Assembly: GCA_039090855.1 (NCBI GenBank)
Contig: CM077028.1
Span: forward strand, 64,981,054-65,045,053
Source: Macrothele yani
Lineage: Eukaryota > Arthropoda > Arachnida > Araneae > Macrothelidae
Length of the DNA stretch: 64,000 bases
Reading direction: 5' to 3'
The translations under genes and the position numbers were made by a program. Under the pieces are notes generated by a model. That model was not told the origin of the DNA, searched no databases, and was given only the letters and a program-made list of their open reading frames with translations. Position 1 is the stretch's first letter. The number at the start of each line of letters is the position of its first letter. This document shows, piece by piece, positions 30,350 to 40,700 of the stretch.

Positions 30350-31160
30350 TGGGAAAATAGAATATCATAAATGAGCTGGAAAAAGGTGCTTGCTGCTGTA
30401 AATAACGAGATTTACAATTTGGTTTTCATTTGTTAAACGCCGAGATAAATAATTTGAGACTTGACTCTGGCAGAGTTTAGTAAAAAATATAAATTTAATT
30501 GTAGTTACTTATTGTAATTATTTATGGTATAATAAGTATATATCTGGTAGCCAAAACATGCTAAATATAGCTCTCCATTAAACACATTCTTTCCGTAAAA
30601 TTAACAGCTGTATGAACGTAAGATTATCATTAAAATGTATACGGTCACTACTTTTAATGAGGATGTCAGCAAAATTGTAACATGAATTTGCGATGAACAG
30701 AAACTGGATGTCGCCTGTTCCTTCATCTTTTGCAATACATATCATATTCACCTCAAGACCACGGAGAAATTAACAGGAAGGGAAGAAAGTTTTCCTCTTC
30801 TGTTTAATTAGGAAAAGAAGAAATTTCTCTTACGGTATTTAGACTGCAAATAATTTCACTCATATTACTCAGGAATTCTTTACGCGGCAGCATAATTCTT
30901 CGTTGTTCTTGATGGAGAGCAACTTCTACAGTAAACAACAACCCCTTCTGCGACAACGAGCTCCCAAACGCATCCAAATGACATCCGCCCACCCATCATA
31001 ATAAATCCTGCCTGAGATTCAGAACGCGACGCAAATTCTATCGCGTAAATGAGCCTCAGACAATCAAACACATTTATGTGACGTGTGGCGCCGACGCCAG
31101 CATCTCAGTGTGATGTGAAGCCCAGAATCGCTTAATCTGAGTTTTGGAGCATAAAATTCG
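30350..31160. other. No recognised gene
   Basis: A+T-rich spacer. Frames at 30,804-31,071 are short and unsupported. Confidence 0.5.
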
Positions 31161-31179
31161 ACACATTTAGGCATGCCGC

Positions 31180-31236
31180 AAAAAAAAAAATAATAATAAT
31201 AACAATAATAATAGTGATAATAATAAAACAATATTC
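31180..31236. repeat. (AAT)n-type microsatellite
   Basis: An A-run followed by AAT/AAC trinucleotide repeats. Confidence 0.9.
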
Positions 31237-31309
31237 GGACATTCGTATTAGATAAAATTAAAGAAACATTTACAGCGCAGGAAAACTTGTAACGGTGAAA
31301 GTGCAAGGC

Positions 31310-31806
31310 CTGTTCAAGAAATACTTGAAAGAAAAAAGTACGTGGCTTGTTCAAGCAAGACTTGAAAGAAAGGAGTACGAGGCCTGTTCAAGAAAGACTT
31401 GAAAGACAGAAGTACGAGGCCTGTTCAAGAAAGACTTGAAAGACAGAAGTACGAAGCCTGTTCAAGAAAGACTTGAAAGAAAGAAGTACGAGTTCTGATC
31501 AAGAAAGACTCGACAGAGAGAAGTACGAGGCCTGTTCAAGAAAGACTTGAAAGAAAGAAGTACGAGGCCTGATCAAGAAAGACTCGACAGAGAGAAGTAC
31601 GAGGCTTGTTCAAGAAAGACTTGAAAGAAGGAAGTACGAGGCCTGTTCAAGAAAGACTTGAAAGAAAGAAGTACGAGGCCTGTTCAAGAAAGACTTGAAA
31701 GAAGGAAGTACGAGGCTTGTTCAAGAAAGACTTGAAAGAAGGAAGTACGAGGCCTGTTCAAGAAAGACTTGAAAGAAAGAAGTACGAGGCCTGTTCAAGA
31801 AAACTT
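31310..31806. repeat. Minisatellite, ~14 units of 37 bp
   Basis: Regular 37-bp period with unit core GAGGCCTGTTCAAGAAAGAC, TTGAAAGAAAGAAGTAC; variants GATC for GTTC and CTCGACAG for CTTGAAAG recur in pairs, suggesting higher-order duplication. Located immediately 5' of a mariner transposase whose 3' terminus has the inverted unit sequence. Confidence 0.95.
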
Positions 31807-31869
31807 TGAACTTGAGTAGAACGCTGTGAAGAAGCGTCTGTTTCCTCCCGCCTCTCGGTCGAGGCACGG

Positions 31870-33144
31870 ATATCACAGTTGAACATTGTGCAGCTTTGAA
31901 GAGTTCTGAGTTCGTTCAAGGAAAACGAATAAGAAAAACATATGAAATGTTGGTATAGGCACATGGTGAGAGAGTGATGCGACATTGTACAGCATATTGG
32001 TGGTTAAAAGAATTTCGCGAAGGCATAGAATCGTTTCAGAAACAACGTGGTTTGTGTCGCCAACAGTCATTACTGATTAGGCGGTAGTCATTGCAGCCAC
32101 GATTATTCGTGTGGATCGTCTGCTCGCAGGGAGACGAATTTGAATTGGAAGTGCCCACACTATCCTCAGTGAGAAGCCACACATGATGCTAGTCAGTGCA
32201 AGATGGATTCCTCGGCTGCTGACGCCTGAACAAAACCAAGAGCGTGTCGATATGTGCGAATTTTTAATTGCTTCAAATCAGGACTACCCGAAGACGGTGA
32301 TTACGGGTGAGCCGCCCCGGTGGCGCAGTGGTCTAAGGCGTTGGCCTCTGATCATTCGTCCGTAAGGGTCCGGGTTCGAATCCCGGTCAGGCATAGATGT
32401 TGTGTTTGTCTTACGGCACTGGCTCTCTCCCTTCCCTGGAACCAGTGACCCTAAATTAGGGACGGGCGACTGCTTATAGCCCATTGACTTGCTCACGGTA
32501 GTCGTTAAACCTCCAATCAAAAAAAAAAAAAAAGAACAATTACGGGTGACGGAACTTTTCTTTATCACTACGATCTAAAAGGCAAACAACAGAACTATGT
32601 ATAGAAAACTCCGTTATCTCCAAAGTCAAAAAAGGTAAGATGTGAAAAGTCTGACGGAAAGGTTATGGTTATCCTTTTCTTTGATTACCAAGGAATGGTG
32701 TACCAGAATGTCGTGCCGCCGAATACCACAGTTAATGCGGTTTATTCCGTGTCTGTTTTGACAAAGCTGATCGCACATATCCGTAATAAGTATTCACACC
32801 TTCACCAAAATGTTTAGAAACTCCACCATGAAAACTCTCTTCCACACATGACCCAGAAAGTCACTATCTTCTTGGCTAAAAACAGATACTGGAACGGTTC
32901 CACACCCTCCATACGGTCCAGATTTAGCACCCCGTGACTTTTTCCCTTTTCCAAATCTCAAAAGAACTTGCGAGGTCGTAGGTTTACTTCAACAGAAGAG
33001 GGATTCAGTGCTTCAGAGGCAGCTGTGAAAGGGACGCAGAAAGATGGCTTCCAGCACATCTTCGAGGAGTGACAGCGACGTTTGATCATCAGTGACATTG
33101 CCTCCGGAGGTGACTACTTTGAAAACGACAACAGCCATATGTAG
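31870..33144 (+). pseudogene. Mariner transposase pseudogene interrupted by a SINE
   Basis: The N-terminal HTH half is badly eroded (31,870-32,160). Then SAHTILSEKPHMM and VSARWIPRLLTPEQNQERVD (32,155-32,250) are well preserved. At ITG the SINE enters (32,311-32,538); coding resumes ITGDGTFLYHYDLKGKQQN (the usual Glu of TGDET is Gly). Later: KVMVILFFDYQGMVYQNVVP, NTTVNAVYSV, a second-Asp site changed to HHENSLPHMTQ, and PYGPDLAPRDFF in a shifted frame (third Asp). It ends near the stop at 33,144. Inactive. Confidence 0.87.
32311..32538 (+). mobile_element. SINE (family 1), full length, perfect 11-bp target duplication
   Basis: Head GCCGCCCCGGTGGCGCAGTG, B-box GGGTTCGAATCCC, body and a long A tail. 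ATTACGGGTGA is duplicated at 32,300-32,310 and 32,539-32,549. Removing the SINE and one duplicate rejoins the mariner reading frame, so the insertion is recent relative to the transposase sequence. Confidence 0.96.
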
Positions 33145-33319
33145 TTCACGTTCGTACATACATGTTTATAGATTTCCGCGCAAGACTTTCTTGAACGGAC
33201 CTCGTACATGTGGTTTACTGGAACACAACGCAAAATGTGGGTTTTCAAGTTTCGTAGAAATTTCATTTGCCACCGAAAAAAAAAAAAAAAAAAAAATAAT
33301 CGTTGTTTTTTACAATAAA

Positions 33320-33427
33320 AAGAGTTTATCTTTTTAGATCACCCTGAAAGACAGTCAAGTCAAGCAGAATTGAAAAAAAAACCCCAGGACTATGTAGAAA
33401 AAGTGTGTTAGGTGTGAGAACTACTGA
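33320..33427. other. Short spacer between two mariners
   Basis: No feature seen. Confidence 0.5.
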
Positions 33428-33514
33428 GGTTGTTCAGAAAGTAATGCCTTGATATTTATATACAAGCCCAATGGCAAGGGATCAGTTTGAAATAAAACAA
33501 GAACAAAGCTCAGA

Positions 33515-33742
33515 GCCGCCCCGGTGGCGCAGTGGTCTAAGGCGTTGGCCTATGATCATTCGTCCGTAAGGGGTCTGGGTTCGAATCCCGGTCAGGCATG
33601 GGTGTTGTGTTTGTCTTACGGCACTGGCTCTCTCCCTTCCCTGGAACCAGTGACCCTAAATTAGGGACGGGCGACTGCTTATAGCCCATTGAGTTGCTCA
33701 CGGTGGTCGTTAAACCTCCAAAAAAAAAAAAAAAAAAAAAAA
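33515..33742 (+). mobile_element. SINE (family 1), full length with target duplication
   Basis: Head GCCGCCCCGGTGGCGCAGTG, body and a ~25-A tail. The 10-bp duplication AAAGCTCAGA lies at 33,505-33,514 and 33,743-33,752. Among the best preserved copies and nearly identical to the one at 32.3 kb. Confidence 0.95.
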
Positions 33743-33769
33743 AAAGCTCAGAATTTCTACTTTAATTTG

Positions 33770-35301
33770 AATATTTTATTTTTCTATATAGTCCCTCTCA
33801 CGCGCGTTACAGATGTACGATAGTGTTTAACAGGCTTGTTAAACCCGTCTCTGTAAAAAAAAAAAAAAAAAACCACATCTTCAGGTTCTTCTCGAAATCA
33901 TTTTCTCGTAGCGGCTTGAACATCATCGGGACAGCTGAACTGTATTCCTTTCAGATGTCTCTTAAGGTAGTTCCACCTAAAATCTCTGCCTTATATTTCC
34001 AATGGTAAAACTTCTTTACATCCTTTATTCGCAATTAATGTATTCCCAAGGATGAAAATTTGCACATCGATAAAACTAACTTTAAGTTATAGCATGGGAT
34101 ACTTAATACTTGCTAAAACATAACCATAATTAAGCAATCCAACATTTGTTTGTCTACTGACTTCATTGATGTACAGGTCGCGCCATCTGTTAACAGGTCT
34201 GAACGTTACTGAAAGAAAAATGATTGGTTTTTAATGTAATTATGGTTATGTTTTAGGAAGTATTAAGTATCCCATGCTATAACTTAAAGTGAGTTTTATC
34301 CATGTGCAAATTTTCATCCTTGGGAATACATTACTTGCGAAGAAAATATGTACAGAAGTTTTACCACTGGAAACATAGTTCCACCTAAAATCCCTGCCCT
34401 ACCTTAAGAGCAGAAAACAACCAGAAGTCGGACGGTGCCAAATCTGGGCTGTGTAGGTAGGATGTTCAAGAACTTCGAACCCGAAATTCTGTATGTCCTC
34501 TGAAGTGAAAGCACTGGCGTGGGGTTTGGAGTTGTCGTGTTTCATAATCATTGTCTTTTTCACCCCACACACGCGGTTTATTCTTTGCTTTAACTTTATT
34601 AAAGTATGCACGTATCTCTCATAGTTGAAAGTCGTACCTTTGACCATGTACTTCTGATGAATAATACCTCTATATTCTCAGAACATAGTGAGCATGCGCA
34701 TACCGGCAGAAATTTGAGTTTTTAATTTCTTCGCTCGATGAGAACATGTGTGTAGGTGTTCTAGCGTTTGATTTTTCATTTCTGGCTCATAATGGTAAAC
34801 CCAACTCTCATCACCAATCACAATGCTTTGTAGAAAATCACTACCATATTTTTCATTGGAGCAAGCAGCCTTTTTCATGTTTCAAGTTTTGATTTCTTCA
34901 ATTCAGTCGTTAGGTTTCGCTGTATCCAACGAGCAGACACTTTGTTGTGTTCTACAACGTTAATAATATCATTGACACTACCTAAAATAATGTTCAACTT
35001 ACCTGCTATGGTTCTCTAAGTTATTCTTCGATTTTCCCTGATGAGCTCATCGATTTTTTACGTGACAAGTTGTGATTACGGGCATCCCATTCCACGGCTC
35101 ATCCTTTACGGTCAACATCCCTCCACTGTCCTTTGATTTTCTTACCCAACGACGAACAGTGCTTATGCCCAAAGTTCCAGAATCATAAACTGCCTCTAAT
35201 CGTGCGTGAATTTCTTCGGAGAGTACATTTTTGCGAGCTAAAATCTCTGTAACTGATCGTTGTTTAACACCCGTCGACACAGTTGAAAAAGTATCATCCA
35301 T
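33770..35301 (-). pseudogene. Mariner (DD34D) transposase pseudogene
   Basis: ATG at 35,301 (MDDTFSTVSTGVKQRSVTEI); HTH with ISTVRRWVRKSKDSGG. After stops: NEKYGSDFLQSIVIGDESWV (first Asp, about 34,810), YEPEMKNQTLEH, GTTFNYERYVHTLIKLKQRI, IMKHDNSKPHAS (second Asp, about 34,540), FGFEVLEHPTYT and, in a shifted frame, SPDLAPSDFWLF (third Asp, D34D). A MITE is inserted at SALK|RHLKG. The remainder, CPDDVQAATRK and DGFNKLVKHYRTSV, is at 33,800-33,930. Inactive. Confidence 0.9.
33962..34408. mobile_element. Foldback MITE, TTAA family, copy c, inside a transposase
   Basis: Sits between CTCTTAAG and TTAAGAG in mariner coding DNA. Deleting it plus one TTAA leaves GCTCTTAAGAGACAT, which restores SALKRHLKG. 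Core CATTTGTTTGTCTACTGACT and GGTCGCGCCATCTGTTAACA. The right tip is partly flipped: TAGTTCCACCTAAAATCCCT appears in the same direction as the left tip instead of inverted. Confidence 0.9.
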
Positions 35302-35454
35302 TTAAGATACAATTAAATACGAACAAATAGATGTACGGAGTTAGTCTATTACGCAGTAAAATGAAGCTAATGGAACAAAGAATGGTTTGCCGTCTGACTG
35401 GTTGCTAGCCAATAAGTCATACAGCTGCTCGGAGGCATTACTCATTGAACACGT

Positions 35455-35800
35455 CTCGTATCACAGAGATAAGAAAGATAGATGAGATAGTCTCATGCTG
35501 CCTTTCTGTTACGAAGCTTTACGACAGCCTAGTTTATTGAATTTCACGTTAGCTTACGTTATTGTATACTTTTTGTAGCTTATAATGTATTATGATTTAT
35601 ACTACTATTCATAATGTAAGTGGTCTGCAGCTTCAACTTCATGGTGTGAACGTTAGCGTGTTGTAATTATTCTGTGACTGAAGAATTGATGTCTGCTTGA
35701 AAAGACAATCTCTGTGGTGGGGATTATTGGTTTGTTTTAGAACAAATAACTACTCGTCACAAGGATTTTGTGACGTACTATAAAGGTGAAAACATATGTC
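35455..35800. other. No recognised feature
   Basis: A+T-rich spacer. Confidence 0.5.
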
Positions 35801-35830
35801 AAGACGACAAACCTGCAGTGAGACATTCTG

Positions 35831-35905
35831 TCCCCGTAGCTCAGTTGGGAGACCGACTTACTCCGGAGCGAGGGGGACACGTATTCGATGTGCGTCGCGG
35901 ACAAA
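35831..35905 (+). pseudogene. tRNA-like sequence, relative of the one at 30.1 kb
   Basis: Starts GTCCCCG with A-box TAGCTCAGTTGGGAGA, then CCGACTTACTCCGGAGCGAG, B-box-like GTATTCGATGTG, end GCGGAC. The acceptor arms are mismatched and the T arm is poor. Homology with the 30.1-kb copy extends into both flanks (GCAGTGAGA before; AACTTGTG after), so it is a dispersed repeat more than a tRNA gene. Confidence 0.6.
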
Positions 35906-35984
35906 CTTGTGTTTTCACAATTCGCTTGAAAGTTATTTTTTAATACTTCTTCTTTCCTTAAGTGGGAACCCTGACATACTACAG

Positions 35985-36470
35985 ATTGCACTGAGACGCC
36001 AATTTATTAGGAATACCTGTCTTTTTCACATAAGTGGTGCACGCTAATACATAAATTGGCGCGTGACTGTCGTGTTCTGTACAAATTAAGCAGGCCAGCA
36101 AGTCAAGCATCAGTTAGCTTTTGATTGGGAGTCAGAATGGGTAAAAAAGTGATCTGACAGATTTTGGACATGGAATGATCGTTGGCGCCACGCGTGCCGG
36201 TTCGGGCATGTTCCAAATGGCCGTCCTTTCGTGCTTGTCACGCACAACAGCAACAGGGATTTATCGAAGGGTGCAGATGCAAAAACTTCTAGCGATCGGC
36301 GATCCTCCGGACGAAACAGCTTGTGGGTCAGAATGGGTCAAAGGTGAACGGTGACATGGTTGTCAGCTGTTGTGGGCTATTAGCAACTTTCTCTGAAACA
36401 TGGTGCACCGATGTTGAATTCTGCATTAATTTGCAGGTTCATTGCCAGTCTGTTCACTTGCAGGATTCAC
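35985..36470 (+). pseudogene. Tc1-like element, 5' remnant
   Basis: A TIR-like start TGCACTGAGACGCCAATTTA (about 35,989) with TTAGGAATACCTGTC is followed at 36,137 by ATG GGT AAA AAA and peptides resembling a Tc1 N-terminus (MIVGATRAG, SRTTATGIYRR in shifted frames) and ACGSEWVKGERRHG. Nothing of the catalytic domain follows. Recognition rests on the N-terminal pattern only. Confidence 0.6.
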
Positions 36471-36983
36471 GCCAGTCTTTCATTGTATATTTGGAAATTA
36501 TTTGCTCAAGCCGATTACAGTAATCGTCAAACAGTTACACATAGAGTCCTATTATTACTGTTCCACATTTCTTAAGCATATTTTGAAAAAAAATGCAATG
36601 ATTTATAACCTGGGATTGACTGAGCACTTTATGATAAATCAAGCCAGAACACTGGTATCCAGTATGCCGCTTGGTATGGGTTTTGTTTTCATAGTAAGCT
36701 AAAGAGTCGACATAACTGCGATCCCTTCCCTTTCTAATAATTTCTAGATGTGGCATGGCACGGTCACTTTGAAATGCCATAAAAGATTTTCGAGAGAAAG
36801 GAAAGTCGTGTACGTGTCAGAACGTTCCTTAGCTCATCTCCAAATGCAGTTAATAAACATAAACCTGGTCTTTTCCCCAAATACGACTCCGATTACCCAG
36901 ACCCTCAACAAAGGGATAGTTAAAAGCTTTATAACAAATTAAAGGAAGAACATTAGTCAAAACATTTTGGATCCAATTAACGT
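36471..36983. other. No recognised feature
   Basis: Spacer; short unsupported frames. Confidence 0.5.
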
Positions 36984-37255
36984 AGGAGAGGTATAGTATC
37001 TTTGTTGGACTGATAGCGCCAAACAAAGATTTTATACCTCTTCTACACCAATTGCCTCCAACAAGGAACTTATACCTCTTCTACGCCATGCAATTGCGTC
37101 CAACAAAGATCTTATACCTCTTCTACGCCAATTGCTTCCGACAAAGATCTTACACCACATCTGCGCCAATTGCGTCCAACAAAGATGTTATACCTCTTCT
37201 GCGCCGAACGTCTTATATACCTCTTCTATGCCAATTGCGTCCAACAAAGGCTAAA
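36984..37255. repeat. Minisatellite, ~5-6 imperfect units of 44-47 bp
   Basis: Units contain TTATACCTCTTCTACGCCAA then TTGCGTCCAACAAAGATC. The left edge begins with an inverted partial unit (AGGTATAGTATCTTTGTTGG), giving a local hairpin with the first direct unit. Confidence 0.88.
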
Positions 37256-37259
37256 TCTC

Positions 37260-38792
37260 CAAAAAGATCTCTACTTGACGCGATTTCCACCTCTAAGATC
37301 TCTGCTTAACTTTCCACTACCTGGAAAAATAGGATAAAATCTGCACTTCTGCTTCCGTAAAGCAAACATGGAATTTAAAAAAAGGCATACGTGGAATTAT
37401 AAAGGCACACATGGAATTTTTCAAAAGAAGTGATCTTATATAAGGAACACGTAGGAATAAAACCAAAGGTACACTTTTGATAAGTTGCTTGAAAGTTGAA
37501 TTAATACGAACACGTGCCACTTTTGAAAAAAAAACAGGTGATGAAATCGCTAAAGAAATTCAGAAATCAGTAGGAGGAACGGAAGTTGCACCGAACGAAC
37601 TTGCTAATATGGATGAAAAAGTAATAGCAAAAGAGGCACCTCAGACCCTCCAAATTCTTAGAAAAACGTTGGAACAAAAATAATGTGTCCGCAGAGCTTA
37701 AGAGAAGGTTTCCAAACATAAATCTTAATTGCAAAATCGTGTTAGAAACTTTTGTCAACAATCAGCATTGAAAAAGTGTTTTGATAAATGTACGCGTTTT
37801 ATTTCAAATTTATAATTCCTCTACTAAAGGCATACATGGAGTTTTGCTAAACTCGCTAAACCAATAAGCTTATCTTGAATTGCATGTAATAATAAACTAC
37901 TTTTCTGCTTTATTGATACATGTGTTAAGATACTGTAAATATATGTACGTATTTCAAAATATCAATTTCTATATTCACATTTTTTAGAATCATGATTTTG
38001 TAAATAACGAAATTTCTCAGGAGAGGACACGGAACATTTTTATTTCTGTAGAGTATTCAGCAGAACAACACTAAGTATACATATCTGCGGATTTGAAAAC
38101 AGTCGCAGCTTTTAATACTTATAACGATTGAAAAGAGCAATCAGAAGCGCGTGGCTTAAAAGCGGAGGTCATAGTATTCTTTAATATTGTTGAGAGGAGT
38201 TTTCACGAAGATTTATTTGCGATTGCATATCAAATTTGGTTTCCCAGGTAGTGTAAAAGAAAAGCAATTAATTTAAGAACTGTTTGAATTTTGCTGGTGG
38301 ACCCATATATACGTGGTGCAAAAAAATTACACTTTGCCAATGTGAATTTATTAAATTAATTGACCTAATAATTATTTAATGCAGTAAGTAATTTTCCGCA
38401 TTAGTAATGTATCATTAACTTTCCGCAGGGGTTGTCTTTTGGCAATGATTAGCTATTCCGGTTTCCCTGTGTAGTTAAGCCTTCGTATTCGAACAAACAC
38501 ATGACGAGTTTATCATAATCTAAAGACCACTGCGCAGCATTGCAATATGTGTGTGTGTGTGTGGAAAAATCTTAGTGCAAAAATTAAAATTTTTGCCAAA
38601 CCGAGAGGAATTTCATGTTTACAATCTATGATTTGTATGCATCAGTTTGAAACTCTTTAGGTTTATTTCTTCTCCCAAAGCATTGCAGCATTTATTGCAG
38701 GAAACATTCAAATATTCGAACAATTAAATAAAATAATATGCTCGCTAGAGTGTACTGTTTTTAAAGCCGTGACTCATATTTTGTAAAAATCA
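37260..38792. other. No recognised gene (1.5 kb)
   Basis: A+T-rich. A 68-codon frame (37,477-37,683) with a charged, helix-like composition has no recognisable motif. A short (GT)n lies near 38,548. Nothing else supported. Confidence 0.5.
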
Positions 38793-38794
38793 TA

Positions 38795-40309
38795 CAGGGT
38801 GTCCCACTCGCTACCGAACCCGGCATTTCTTTAATAATATTAACACCAATGAAGATATTTCAACGAAATTTCAACCGGACTTACCTCATTTCGTGCTAAA
38901 TGTGATGACGTCACAACATGTGATGGAAGTGGCCACCATTTGCGCCCAGACAGCATTAAATCCGGCGCTGTCCGTCAGCCAGCCGGAGTGCTCCTTAATG
39001 GAAGATACATTCCTAAGTGTGGCGCCACTGAGGATCAGTCCACCAGCCAGCCGGACGCGCCTCTCTGCTGCTTTGTTATGCCATTTTGCTGAGCGTGTCT
39101 ACACAATACGGTTGTTCATAGTGAGTGCTCATGCTCCTGGCTGTTCGCGTACGTGTGAAAATGTATCTGTATACTCTAGCGGAGCGACTGTTTATTTTTC
39201 GCACTTATTGGAAAACAGAATCGATAACGTCTTGTCAACAGCAATTTCTGGAGAGGTTTGCAGGCCGACATCCGCCAAGCAAGTCCACCATTTGGGCATT
39301 GCCGAAGAAATTAGAAACCAAGGGGACTTTATTAGACGACCATGCAGGAGGTCGTCCACAAATATCCGAGGAAACGATTCAGAATGTAAAGGGCCGACTT
39401 CTTGCGTCTCCCAGGAGTCACTTCGCCGACTGTCAGAGGAAACAGGGTTGTCCAAAAGCACTTGTCAACGTGCTGTGAAAAAAGCGAAGCTTCATTCGTA
39501 CCGTATCTCCGTGGTCCACGAACTGAAAGAGCCTGACCACGTGACACGAGTGACATATTGTCGATGGTTTCAGACGTTTCTTCAGGAAAATCCGGGCATT
39601 CTGGACTACACGTGGTTCTCGGATGAGGCGTGGTTTCACCTGTCCGGATACATTCTCAAAATTCCCGTATTTGGGCCAGTGAAAATCCCAACGCGATACA
39701 CGAAGAACCCCTTCATTCACAGAAGATTGGTGTTTGCTGTGGGATAAACCGGTGCCGCATAATTGGTCCCATCTTCTTCTATACAACCATCACAACAGCT
39801 GCGTATATAGAAATCTTCAACACCTTTGTAAATCAATTGGACGACGAAGAACACTCCATTGGATATTACGAGCATGATGAAGCAACATCATACACATCAC
39901 AGACCAGTATGGCCGAATTTCAATTCTTTTTTTGGCGACCGCGTCATTTCGAAGGGTCTATGGCCACCGCGCTCGCCCGATCTGACGCCTCCTGATTAAT
40001 TTTTATGGGGATTTCTAAAAGGGAGAGTTTACCAAAAGAAACTGCGAACCATGTAGATGCCTTTAAAGCAAACATCACTGAAGGAATTCTGGCAGTGACG
40101 GCGGACGTACTGGCAAGGACTTTCCACAATATGGTGCGCCGGTTTCAATGCTGTCTGGACGCAAACGGTAGCCACTTCCAACACATATTGTGATGTCATC
40201 ACATTTTGCACGAAATGAGGTAAGTCCACTTCACATTTCGTTGCAATATCTTCATTGCTGTTAATATTATTAAAGAAATGCTGGGTTCGGTAACGAGTGG
40301 GACACCCTG
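38795..40309 (+). mobile_element. Rosa-like element with ~180-bp TIRs
   Basis: CAGGGTGTCCCACTCG at 38,795 and its inverse ending at 40,309, each bounded by TA. The inverted repeats continue for about 175-180 bp (to about 38,970 and 40,133), roughly 90% alike by eye, through ACTTACCTCATTTCGTGC and CCAGACAGCATT. The right repeat overlaps the last codons of the transposase. Confidence 0.93.
39161..40193 (+). pseudogene. Rosa-like transposase pseudogene
   Basis: ATG at 39,161 (MYLYTLAERLFIFRTYWKTE), HTH region ending DDHAGGRPQISEETIQNVK. A frameshift near 39,415 leads to SLRRLSEETGLSKSTCQRAV, YRISVVHELKEPDHVTR, WFSDEAWFHLSGY (first Asp, about 39,625), then a shift, RIWASENPNAIHEEP, IGVCCGINRCRIIGPIFF, YYEHDEATSYTS (second Asp), a one-base T-run shift, and WPPRSPDLTPPD (third Asp, about 37-38 codons after the second) followed by TAA. 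The C-terminus RRFQCCLDANGSHFQHIL ends at 40,193. About 344 codons, otherwise well preserved. Confidence 0.9.
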
Positions 40310-40339
40310 TATTTGGCTTTCCACTTTCATGAAACCGAT

Positions 40340-40700
40340 CATTAACCATTATCATTGTACTTCTAGATGAGAAGTGAAGGTCTCGCCAAGTCTCTTCTAC
40401 AGTTCTCTTGAGCCAATCTCTTCTAACTCCCAGCTCCTTGGTCTTTCTCGGCCCTTTGGTATCCAGTCTAATATTTCACTTGTACAATTGCAGTTAGTAC
40501 TTTTAGCAATATGTCCAGCTCATTGACACTTGAGGTCTTTACTTTGATTATGGAGTTGTCTACTCCTGTCATTTCACTGATTCATGAGTTCCTTTTCCTA
40601 GCTTCTTTGGTCGTAGCAAGCATACGTATCTTAACCCTTCTTTGAATTGCCGCGCATTTTCTGTATGTGGTTTTTGATGCTATGCATCTTTCCCGATAGC
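40340..40700 (-). pseudogene. RTE-clade LINE 3' fragment
   Basis: Minus-strand blocks CIASKTTYRKCAAIQRRVKI and LATTKEARKRNS (about 40,680-40,585), then KVKTSKCQ, AGHIAKSTN, EILDWIPKGRERPR and KRLGETFTSHLE toward 40,370. This matches the C-terminal order of the RTE copies at 7-8 and 41.8-42.7 kb, more diverged. Confidence 0.78.

Larger units (their letters stand above)
31300..33208 (+). mobile_element. Mariner element whose left terminus is an expanded array
   Basis: The right end at 33,179-33,208 is, inverted, GTACGAGGTCCGTTCAAGAA then AGTCTTG. The 37-bp units at 31,310-31,806 contain GTACGAGGCCTGTTCAAGAA then AGACTTG, so the left terminus is present as a tandem array. The transposase lies between. 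A SINE interrupts it. Confidence 0.78.
33428..35453 (-). mobile_element. Mariner element carrying a SINE and a MITE
   Basis: Ends share GTTCA...GTAATGCCT in inverted orientation (33,428-33,451 and 35,428-35,453). The transposase is on the minus strand; a SINE sits in the 3' non-coding part and a TTAA MITE inside the C-terminal coding part. Confidence 0.8.

Noticed and set aside
31310..31806. CRISPR-like regular repeats
   Set aside because: Contiguous 37-bp units with no spacers, in a eukaryotic transposon context; it is a minisatellite.
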